The translations under genes were made by a program, and so were the position numbers. A stretch of 64,000 bases of DNA from QHXN01 sp963785125 (GTDB taxonomy: Bacteria > Acidobacteriota > Blastocatellia > Pyrinomonadales > Pyrinomonadaceae). The DNA is taken from positions 142,587-206,586 of the forward strand of contig CAWATU010000005.1 in the NCBI GenBank assembly GCA_963785125.1. The letters are read 5' to 3'. The notes beneath the pieces were generated by a model. The model was not told the origin of the DNA, made no database searches, and saw only the letters and a program-made list of their open reading frames with translations. Numbering within the stretch: position 1 is the stretch's first letter; each line of letters opens with the position of its first letter. Positions 25,349 through 32,931 of this stretch are shown here, in pieces.

Positions 25349-26185
25349 ATGTTTCCCCCTCTGCGTCTGACCCTCGTTCTACTTCTCTGCGTCGCAGCGC
25401 CCTCTCTCTTCGCAGCATGCCAGCGGACAGCCGCGCGCCCCGGCGCCCCTGCGCCGTCGTCGGCGCCGCCCGCCCGCGCCGCCGCCGCGCCCGCCCCCGT
25501 GTGGGACGACACCGACTCTGACGGCATCCCCGACCCAGTAGAGCTACGCTCGTACGGCGACCGCGAGAGCTTCCGCGAGTGGTTCACCGCCATCGCCGAG
25601 GCGCAGTTCTACGACGCGAGCAGGGAATGGAACGAGGGTCAGCGCGACTGCGCCGGGCTCGTGCGTTTCAGTTGGCGCGAGGCGTTGCGCAAGCACGACC
25701 GCGCGTGGCTCCTGCGGATGGGCGAGGGTTACGATCCCGTCGCCCCGGACGTGCGCGCATACACTTTGGAACGCAGCCCCGTCGGCGAAAAACTCTTCCG
25801 CACCGCCGCCGGCTCCTTCGACGCGGCGAACCTCTCGGACGGCACCTTCTCCGAGTTCGCCGACGCGCGCACGCTCAAGGAGTTCAACAGCCGCTTTGTC
25901 GGCCGCGACCCGCGGCAGGCCGAAGCAGGCGACCTCCTCTTCTTCCACCAGCCCTGGGTCCAGAAGTATCCGTACCACGTCATGCTCTTCCTCGGCCGCG
26001 CGCGCACGGACGACGAGGGGGCCGCCGACTGGCTCGTCTACCACACGGGCTCTTCGCCCGGGGACGCAGGCGAAGTACGCAAGGTGCGCATCTCCGTGCT
26101 CGCGCGCCACCCCGACCCGCGCTGGCGCCCCGTCGCGGCCAACAAAAACTTTCTCGGTTTCTACCGTCTGAAAATCCTTGAGTGA
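25349..26185 (+). CDS. DUF1175 (YfaT-like) lipoprotein with an NlpC/P60-like Cys/His signature
   Basis: 278 residues. The signal peptide ends in 'SLFAAC', so C24 may be lipidated. Residues 54-68 ('DTDSDGIPDPVELRS') look like a calcium-binding loop. D100-C101-A-G-L-V-R-F, 'GDLLFFH' (195-200) and H210 in 'YHVMLFLG' follow the order and spacing of the catalytic Cys, structural strand and His of NlpC/P60 peptidases. 'YHTG' near 231 would be the third polar residue. The family (DUF1175) accompanies alpha-2-macroglobulin genes, as yfaT does next to yfaS in E. coli. The macroglobulin gene starts 17 nt downstream. The family call is good; a peptidoglycan or peptide hydrolase activity is inferred from motifs only. 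Confidence 0.8.
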   Translation: MFPPLRLTLVLLLCVAAPSLFAACQRTAARPGAPAPSSAPPARAAAAPAPVWDDTDSDGIPDPVELRSYGDRESFREWFTAIAEAQFYDASREWNEGQRDCAGLVRFSWREALRKHDRAWLLRMGEGYDPVAPDVRAYTLERSPVGEKLFRTAAGSFDAANLSDGTFSEFADARTLKEFNSRFVGRDPRQAEAGDLLFFHQPWVQKYPYHVMLFLGRARTDDEGAADWLVYHTGSSPGDAGEVRKVRISVLARHPDPRWRPVAANKNFLGFYRLKILE

Positions 26186-26201
26186 TTCGCCCGGAGGGCT
26201 T

Positions 26202-29200
26202 ATGTCCCGTCGTTCTCTTCTGACAGGCGTTGCGGTCTATGCGGGCGCGTTGGCGCTCGTTTTGGGTTTCGTCGCGCTGCGCGTGAAGGCGCGCTACAGT
26301 TACGTGGCGGCGGTCGCGCCGTCCGAGCTGAACGAGTACGGGCGCACGCCGCAGCCGCCCGACCCGCACGCCAAGCCCTTCTTCTCGCTCCACACCAATC
26401 GCACCTACGCGACGACCGACCGTGCGCGCCTCTGGGTCAACTACCGCGGCGTGGAGGCGCTCGACTTTCGCGTCTACAAGGTCAAAGACCCCGTCAAGTT
26501 CTTCCGCCAGCTCGACAACCCGCATCAGGTCGGCGAGGACGAGCAGGCCGAGGTCGGCAAGACAATCGAGAAGAATCCGACCTTGCTTGAACGCTTGCGC
26601 GCGCTCAAGAGCTGGGGCTACGGCTACGTCAAGACCTACGTCCGCCAGCAGCTCCAGAACCAGTCGCGCAAGGGCTTCAACCAACGCTTCCGCGCCGAAG
26701 AGGACGACACGAGCAACCGCACGCCTCTGAACGTTGCCACCGACTTCGCGCGCGTACCGCTCCTCAACCCCTCGCAGATGGTCGATAAGTGGCGCGAGAA
26801 GCTCCCGCCGCTCGAAGACGTGTACGACCGCCGGATGATCTCAATCGGCAAGCGCGAGCCGGGCGTCTACCTCGTCGAGGCCGTCCACGACGACCTGCGC
26901 GCCTTCGGCATCCTTATCGTCACAGACCTCGCCACCGTCCAGAAGACCTCGAAGGACGGCTCGATGCTCATCTACGCCGTCGAGCGCAAGTCCGGCGCGC
27001 CGCGCGAAGGCGTGCAGGTACAGGTCATCCGCAAGAAGGCCGACGTGACGAAGGGCGCGACCGACAAGCAGGGCCTCCTCAAGCTACAGGTCGCCGAGAA
27101 GAAGCCGCCCGCGAAGGAGGCCGCAGAAGAGGAAGAGGCCGAAGAAGGCGATGCGGAAGGAGACGCAGAGGCCGCGACGGAAGAGTCGCCGCAGGTCTCC
27201 GACTCCTACCTCGTCATGGCGAGCCAGGGCGACAACTTCGCCATCTCCGACCTCGACTCCTACTACTTCGGCGGCTACGACGGCGGCGAGGAGGGCGTCG
27301 GCGCCCCGGAGCTGACGAGCTATCTCTACACCGACCGCCCCGTCTACCGGCCCGAGCAGAAGGTCTACTTCCGCGGCATCCTCCGCGAGCGCACCGACGA
27401 CGGTTACCGTCTGCCCGCGGGTAAGTCGGTCGCCGTCTCGGTCACCGACGGCGACGGCGCGACCATCTACGAGCGGGAGCTGCCGCTCTCTACGCGCGGC
27501 ACCTTCAGCGGCGAGTTAGACCTGCCGGAAGAGACGCCGCTCGGCTACTACACCGTCAAAGCCGCGCTCGACGAGTCCGAGGCCAACGGCAGCTTCGAGG
27601 TGCAGGAGTACAAGAAGCCCGAGTACAAGGTGAAGGTGACGACGCCGCAAGCTTACGTCCGCGCGGGCGAGCAGACGCGCTTCACCGTCTCGGCCAACTA
27701 CTTCTTCGGCTCGCCCGTCGCGAAGGCTTCGGTGAAGTACTACGTCTACAAGTCGCGCTACTACGGCTGGTGGACGGGGGGCGGCGAGGGCGAGGAGGAC
27801 GAGTTCGGCGCCGACCCGACGGCCGAGGAGGGCGGCGGCGATGGCGGTAGCTACGGCGACGAGATGGTGCTCGAAGGCGAGGGCAAGCTCGACGCGCAGG
27901 GTCGTCTCGACGTTGACTTCAAAGTCCCGCAGGCCGACGCGAAGGACTTCTGGGACTACAGCTACCGCCTCGAAGCCGAGGTGACGGACGCGGCGCGGCG
28001 CTCGATGAGCGGCTCCACTTCGTTCACGGGCGTGCGCAGCAACGTCGTCGCCTACGCCTACGCCGACCGCTACGTCTACAACCAGGGCGAGGCGGCGCAC
28101 GTCAACGTCACCGCGCGCGACCGCGAGGGGCGCCCCGTCCAGACGCGCGTCAAAGTCACCTTCTTCGACCGCCGCTGGAAGAAGGTCGTCAAGAAGACCG
28201 AGGAGGGCTACGAGTATCCCGACTACGAGGTCGAGGAGAAGGAGCTTTCGTCCGTCAACGTGGAGACGAACGCCGAGGGCAAGGGCGCGACCGACTACAC
28301 GGCGCCCACGCCCGGCAGCGTCCGCATCAAGACAACCATCGAAGAGGCCGGCAAGCCCGTCGTGATGGAGGCCGGCTACCTCTGGGTCGCCGACCCGACG
28401 GGGCGCTGGACGGATGTCTCTTACATGGGCGAGGACGAGATACAGCTCGTCGCCGACAAGCCCTCGTACAAGCCCGGCGAGACCGCACGCATCCTGGCGC
28501 AACTGCCGAAGGAGGACGCGCACCTGCTGGTGACGACCGAGCTGGATAACGTCCTCGCCGTGCGCCAGATTCACGTCGCCGGCCGCCAGGCGACCTTCGA
28601 CATTCCCGTCGAAGCGCGCTTCGCCCCGAACGTCACCATCAGCGTCACCTACGTCCGCGGCAGCGAGATGTACACGCAGCAACTCGACCTGAAGGTGCCT
28701 GCGCGCGACAAGATGCTCAACCTTCAGATCATCCCGAACAAGAAGGAGTTCCGCCCGCGCGAGACCGCCTCTTACACCGTGCTCGCGCGCAACGCCGACG
28801 GCTCGCCCGCCGCGGGCGCAGAGGTCTCTTTAGGCGTGGTGGACGAGGCCGTCTACAGCATCGTGCCCGAGTCGGTCGGCGACATCCGCCGCCACTTCTA
28901 CGACACGCGCTACAACTCGGTCTCGACCTCCTTCTCGGTCAACTACTACTTCTCCGGCTACGCCGGCACGAAGACGATAGAGTTGGCCAAGCGGAAGAAG
29001 CCCAGGAACCAGTTCGCCGACATCAAGGACGAGACGGCCAACCCGCTCATCAGGAAAATCTTCAAGGACACGGCCTTCTGGCAACCCGACCTCGTGACGG
29101 GCGCCGACGGCAAGGCCACCGTCAAGTTCGACCTGCCCGACAACCTGACGACGTGGCGTGCGACGGCGCGCGCCGTGACGGCCGACACGAAGGTCGGCGT

Positions 29201-31133
29201 CGCCGTCTCGAAGGTGGTCGAGCGCAAGGATGTCATCATCCGCGTCGCCATGCCGCGCTTCCTGACGGCCGGCGACACCGTCACGCTCTCCGGCATCGTT
29301 CACAACTACCTGAAGTCGGAGAAGGTGACGAAGATCAGCATCGAGGTGGCCGGCGCGAAGTTGCTCGACCCGGCGCAGCAGACCGTGACCATCCCGAGCC
29401 AGGGCGAGCACCGCGTCAACTGGCGCGTCGAGGCGCCCGCCACCGGCGACCTGAAGATTCTGGCGAAGGCCCTGACCGACGCCGAGTCCGACGCTTTGGA
29501 GACCGGCATCCCCATCGTCGCGCGCGGCCTGAAGTACACGCGCGCCGACTCGTTCGCCATCTCGGACGAGGAGGCCGACAAGACGGTCACCGTCAAGCTG
29601 CCCGCGAACGCCGACCCGAATGCGCGCACCTTGCGCGTCGAAGTCTCGCCCACGATAGCCGGCACGCTCTTCGGCGCGCTCGACTACCTGACGAGCTACC
29701 CGTACGGCTGCACGGAGCAGACGATGTCCTCGTTCCTTCCGAACGTCATCGTCACGCAGGCTTTGCAGAACGTGCAGACGGCGACCGTCCGCGACACGAA
29801 CGACGTGGGCAAGAAGGCGCGTAAGGGTCTGCGCCGCCTCTACGCCTTCCAGCACGGCGACGGCGGCTGGGGCTGGTGGAAGGACGACGAGACGAGCCCG
29901 TGGATGACGGCCTACGTCGTGGACGGGCTCGTGCAGGCCGAGCGCGCGGGCTACGAGGTTGACGCCAACCGTCTTGAGAACGCGCGCGGCGCGCTCAAGA
30001 AGATGCTTGACGAGAACGCCGAAGCGACGGGCATCGACTCGCGCGCCTACATGGCCTACGCGCTCGCCGAGAGCGGCGTCGCGGAGATGCGTTACCTGAA
30101 CGACCTCTTTACGAACCGCGCGAAGCTCGGCCCGTACGGGCGCGCTCTGCTCGCGCTCGGCCTGAAGGAGCGCAACGACAACCGCGCGCAGGCGGTCGCG
30201 GGCGAACTCGAACGCGACGCGAAGGGCAACGGCGCCGAAGCCTTCTGGCAGACCGAGCACGGCTGGAACGACGCGGAGGCGACGGCGGTCGCGGTCAAGG
30301 CGCTGGCGCGCGTCCTACCCACAAGCGAGGTGCTGCCGCGCGCGGCGCGCTGGCTCGTCGGCCATCGACGCCACGGCTACTACTGGCTCTCGACGCGCGA
30401 GACGGCCTTCGCCGTCTACGGCCTGCTCGACTACGTGAAGGTGAGTAAGGAACTCGACCCCGACTACGCGCTCGAAATCTACGTGGACGGGCAGCAGGTC
30501 GTGCAGAAGCAGGTGACGGGCTCGGACTCGGCCTCGATGCAGGTCTTCACGCTCCAGCGGCGCGGCGGCGAGGTCGGGCAGTCGAGCGAGGTGCGCGTCG
30601 TCAAACGCGGCCGCGGCGCCGTCTACCTCTCGACGAACGTGACGCACTATACGAACGACGAGCAGACAGCCGAGGCCGGCGTTCCGCAGCTCAAACTGCG
30701 CCGCGAGTACATGCGCCTGAAGGTCGTCGAGAAGTCGGACGGCACGATGGGTTGGGAGGTGGAGCCGCTCACGGGCGAGGTGCGCTCGGGCGACACCATC
30801 GTCTCGCGGCTGATTATGGAGGGCGAGGCCGCGCGCTACCTGATGATCGAAGACCCGATCCCGGCCGGCTGCGAGCAGGTCGAGCAGGTGAGCGGCATCG
30901 ACCTCAACCACTCGGAGAAGGACTGGACGGACTGGTACAGCGCGCGCGAGTTCCGCGACAACCGCGCCGTCATCTTCCTCGACCACTTCGACGGCAAGGC
31001 GCAGTTCCAGTACGCGATGCGCGTGCAGGTGCCCGGCCAGTTCCGCGCCGCGCCCGCGCGCGTCGAGCGCATGTACGAGCCCGACGTGCGCGCCAACTCG
31101 GCCACCGCGGGGCTGACCATCCTCGACAAGTGA
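26202..31133 (+). CDS. Bacterial alpha-2-macroglobulin with intact thioester
   Basis: 1643 residues. An N-terminal membrane anchor lies at about residues 8-28. MG1/MG2-type beta domains follow ('YLYTDRPVYRPEQKVYFRG' opens the MG2 region), then an acidic bait-like region and a helical TED domain holding C1170-T-E-Q1173 in 'YPYGCTEQT'. That is the thioester which covalently traps attacking proteases. A C-terminal macroglobulin domain ends the chain. It is a periplasmic protease trap that protects the envelope. The ATG at 26202 has GGAGGG 5 nt upstream. Asp/Glu-rich inserts (about 300-340 and 525-560) may be bait or linker segments. E. coli YfaS lacks the CxEQ; this protein has it, like YfhM. 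Confidence 0.93.
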   Translation: MSRRSLLTGVAVYAGALALVLGFVALRVKARYSYVAAVAPSELNEYGRTPQPPDPHAKPFFSLHTNRTYATTDRARLWVNYRGVEALDFRVYKVKDPVKFFRQLDNPHQVGEDEQAEVGKTIEKNPTLLERLRALKSWGYGYVKTYVRQQLQNQSRKGFNQRFRAEEDDTSNRTPLNVATDFARVPLLNPSQMVDKWREKLPPLEDVYDRRMISIGKREPGVYLVEAVHDDLRAFGILIVTDLATVQKTSKDGSMLIYAVERKSGAPREGVQVQVIRKKADVTKGATDKQGLLKLQVAEKKPPAKEAAEEEEAEEGDAEGDAEAATEESPQVSDSYLVMASQGDNFAISDLDSYYFGGYDGGEEGVGAPELTSYLYTDRPVYRPEQKVYFRGILRERTDDGYRLPAGKSVAVSVTDGDGATIYERELPLSTRGTFSGELDLPEETPLGYYTVKAALDESEANGSFEVQEYKKPEYKVKVTTPQAYVRAGEQTRFTVSANYFFGSPVAKASVKYYVYKSRYYGWWTGGGEGEEDEFGADPTAEEGGGDGGSYGDEMVLEGEGKLDAQGRLDVDFKVPQADAKDFWDYSYRLEAEVTDAARRSMSGSTSFTGVRSNVVAYAYADRYVYNQGEAAHVNVTARDREGRPVQTRVKVTFFDRRWKKVVKKTEEGYEYPDYEVEEKELSSVNVETNAEGKGATDYTAPTPGSVRIKTTIEEAGKPVVMEAGYLWVADPTGRWTDVSYMGEDEIQLVADKPSYKPGETARILAQLPKEDAHLLVTTELDNVLAVRQIHVAGRQATFDIPVEARFAPNVTISVTYVRGSEMYTQQLDLKVPARDKMLNLQIIPNKKEFRPRETASYTVLARNADGSPAAGAEVSLGVVDEAVYSIVPESVGDIRRHFYDTRYNSVSTSFSVNYYFSGYAGTKTIELAKRKKPRNQFADIKDETANPLIRKIFKDTAFWQPDLVTGADGKATVKFDLPDNLTTWRATARAVTADTKVGVAVSKVVERKDVIIRVAMPRFLTAGDTVTLSGIVHNYLKSEKVTKISIEVAGAKLLDPAQQTVTIPSQGEHRVNWRVEAPATGDLKILAKALTDAESDALETGIPIVARGLKYTRADSFAISDEEADKTVTVKLPANADPNARTLRVEVSPTIAGTLFGALDYLTSYPYGCTEQTMSSFLPNVIVTQALQNVQTATVRDTNDVGKKARKGLRRLYAFQHGDGGWGWWKDDETSPWMTAYVVDGLVQAERAGYEVDANRLENARGALKKMLDENAEATGIDSRAYMAYALAESGVAEMRYLNDLFTNRAKLGPYGRALLALGLKERNDNRAQAVAGELERDAKGNGAEAFWQTEHGWNDAEATAVAVKALARVLPTSEVLPRAARWLVGHRRHGYYWLSTRETAFAVYGLLDYVKVSKELDPDYALEIYVDGQQVVQKQVTGSDSASMQVFTLQRRGGEVGQSSEVRVVKRGRGAVYLSTNVTHYTNDEQTAEAGVPQLKLRREYMRLKVVEKSDGTMGWEVEPLTGEVRSGDTIVSRLIMEGEAARYLMIEDPIPAGCEQVEQVSGIDLNHSEKDWTDWYSAREFRDNRAVIFLDHFDGKAQFQYAMRVQVPGQFRAAPARVERMYEPDVRANSATAGLTILDK

Positions 31134-31161
31134 GCGCCTCGGGCTTAAAGGAAAGACGACG

Positions 31162-32031
31162 ATGATTAAAGAGTCATTTGCCGCCCTCGGGGCTTCCACA
31201 CGCGACCTGTTCCGCAACTGGGGCGGGCTGCTGCTCGTCGGCCTCCTGTACGCGCTGCTGCTGGCGAGCGTCTACTACTTCTTCGCGACCGGCGTGGCGA
31301 GCGTGTGGCAGCTCTTCGTCACGGCTTTGACGGCCGCGGCCGCGCCGCTGCTCTTCTTCCTGTTCCAGGCGGCGGCCGTGGGCGCCGCACTGCCCGAGGC
31401 GAACGCCGCACGGGTCGTGCGCCGCGCGCCGCGCGATCTGTTGAAGGTGCTGCTGCTGGCCGTCCCCGTCGCGCTCTTCGCCGCGCTCTTCGTCTACCTG
31501 CTCTTCAAGCTGCAAGGCTGGCTGCCGAAGGTAAGTGAGGCTCCGACCTCCGCGGTGGCGGGCGTCACGGGCGCGAGGCCGGTGCCGTTGCACTGGCAGG
31601 AGGCGCTCGTCTCCTCCTTGTGGCTGATGCTGCTCGGGGTGTTGCTGCCGCTCACGGCGGCGCACCTGTGGCTGTCGGCGGCACGCGTGGGGCTCAAGGC
31701 GACGCTGAAGGGTCTTCATCGGGTCGTGGGTCGCGCCTTCGCGCCGCGCTCGGTGCTGGTCTACGCGGTCGGGCTCTTCCTCTTCGGGCTGATGCCTTAC
31801 TTCGTCCTCTTCACGCGTACGCCGCTGACGAACGCTTGGGCAGAGATGACGGTCTTCGGCGTGCGCCTCGCCCTCGTCTTCGTCCTGACGCTCGTCGGCT
31901 GGGTCGTCACGCTCGGCGCGCTCGCGCGCGTGACTCCGCCCGAGACGGGGACGCCCGAAGCCGCTGTCGCGGAGCCCACGCCCGCCGAGCCTGCACCGGA
32001 GTCGGTCACGGAGCCCCAGTTGCAAGCCTGA
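31162..32031 (+). CDS. Polytopic membrane protein of unknown function (289 aa)
   Basis: About six hydrophobic segments: near residues 22-42, 48-72, 95-117, 150-172, 192-212 and 225-250. The last ~35 residues form a Pro/Ala/Glu-rich tail. No family is recognised. It lies 28 nt after the macroglobulin gene and 9 nt before the next gene, clearly in one operon. It may be a membrane partner of the envelope system; nothing in the sequence points to transport or catalysis. The ATG follows AAAGGAAAGACGACG. Confidence 0.75.
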   Translation: MIKESFAALGASTRDLFRNWGGLLLVGLLYALLLASVYYFFATGVASVWQLFVTALTAAAAPLLFFLFQAAAVGAALPEANAARVVRRAPRDLLKVLLLAVPVALFAALFVYLLFKLQGWLPKVSEAPTSAVAGVTGARPVPLHWQEALVSSLWLMLLGVLLPLTAAHLWLSAARVGLKATLKGLHRVVGRAFAPRSVLVYAVGLFLFGLMPYFVLFTRTPLTNAWAEMTVFGVRLALVFVLTLVGWVVTLGALARVTPPETGTPEAAVAEPTPAEPAPESVTEPQLQA

Positions 32032-32040
32032 GCCGTAGCG

Positions 32041-32931
32041 ATGAAGTACCCGCGCAGTCTCTTCCTGCTCGTGCTCGTGCTCGCGGCGTGTGCGTCCGTG
32101 CGCGGGCAGGAGCCGCAGGCGGAGCCGGCGAAGGACGAGCGTTTAGAGCGCATACTCGATAAGGTCGGCGAGGGCGTGGCCCGCTACCAGTCGGGCCTCT
32201 TCAGTATCGCTTTCACCGAGACGCTCAGGCGCGAAGAACTACGCAAGGACATGACGGCGAAGAAGTCGAAGGAGTACGTCTTCGACAGCGTCGTCCTGCG
32301 CGAAGCGCTGTCGGCCGACGAGGAGGACTTCTACCCACGGCTCGCACGGCGCCTGAAGACCATCGACGGCAAGCCCTCGAAGAAGCGCCTCGGGCCGGAG
32401 ATCAACTACGCCGTCACCTCGCTCAGCTTTCTGCTGCCGAAGAGCCGCGGCCCGCTTCAGTTCACGCTCGAAGGGGAGGCGGAGGAAGCCGGGCGCAAGC
32501 TCTACCGCATACGAATCCTGAGCCCGGGCGAGGGCGAGCCGCGGGTCGAGTGGAAGAGCCGCGCGGTGGGTTTTCGTTTCCGCGTCGTCGCGCCGTCCGT
32601 CTATACCATCTGGGTGGACGCCGAGACGTTCGACGTGCTCCGCCTTGAATCGCACCTCGCCGCGCCCTTCGAGTTCGACGGCCCGCGCGCCTTCGGCTTC
32701 GGCCGCCTCGGCCCCACGCGACACTTCAAGTACACCACTCAAGACTACCTTGTGCGCTTCCGCCGTCAACAGTTCAAAGACCCGGAGCAGACGCTGCTCG
32801 TGCCGGAATACGCCGAGTGGGTCACCGTCATCGAGGGCGCCAGCAAGCCGCGCACGCGCGCCACCCTACGCCTCTCCGACTACCGGCGCTACCGCTCCGA
32901 CGTTAAGGTCATCGAAGAGCCGAATGAGTAA
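32041..32931 (+). CDS. Probable lipoprotein, unknown function (296 aa)
   Basis: The N-terminus has a short basic region, a hydrophobic stretch and 'LVLAACAS', a plausible lipobox with Cys17. The mature part is beta-rich and basic ('GFRFRVVAPSVYTIWVDAETFDVLRLESHL' region, in part; 'RRYRSDVKVIEEP' end). It is reminiscent of LolA/LolB-like lipid-carrier folds, but no signature proves it. It overlaps the next gene by 8 nt, indicating translational coupling. It belongs to the macroglobulin operon and probably works in the same envelope process. Confidence 0.7.
   Translation: MKYPRSLFLLVLVLAACASVRGQEPQAEPAKDERLERILDKVGEGVARYQSGLFSIAFTETLRREELRKDMTAKKSKEYVFDSVVLREALSADEEDFYPRLARRLKTIDGKPSKKRLGPEINYAVTSLSFLLPKSRGPLQFTLEGEAEEAGRKLYRIRILSPGEGEPRVEWKSRAVGFRFRVVAPSVYTIWVDAETFDVLRLESHLAAPFEFDGPRAFGFGRLGPTRHFKYTTQDYLVRFRRQQFKDPEQTLLVPEYAEWVTVIEGASKPRTRATLRLSDYRRYRSDVKVIEEPNE

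Noticed and set aside
28830..30260. Minus-strand open frame within the macroglobulin gene
   Set aside because: Lies opposite the thioester domain, whose protein sequence is fully conserved in type.
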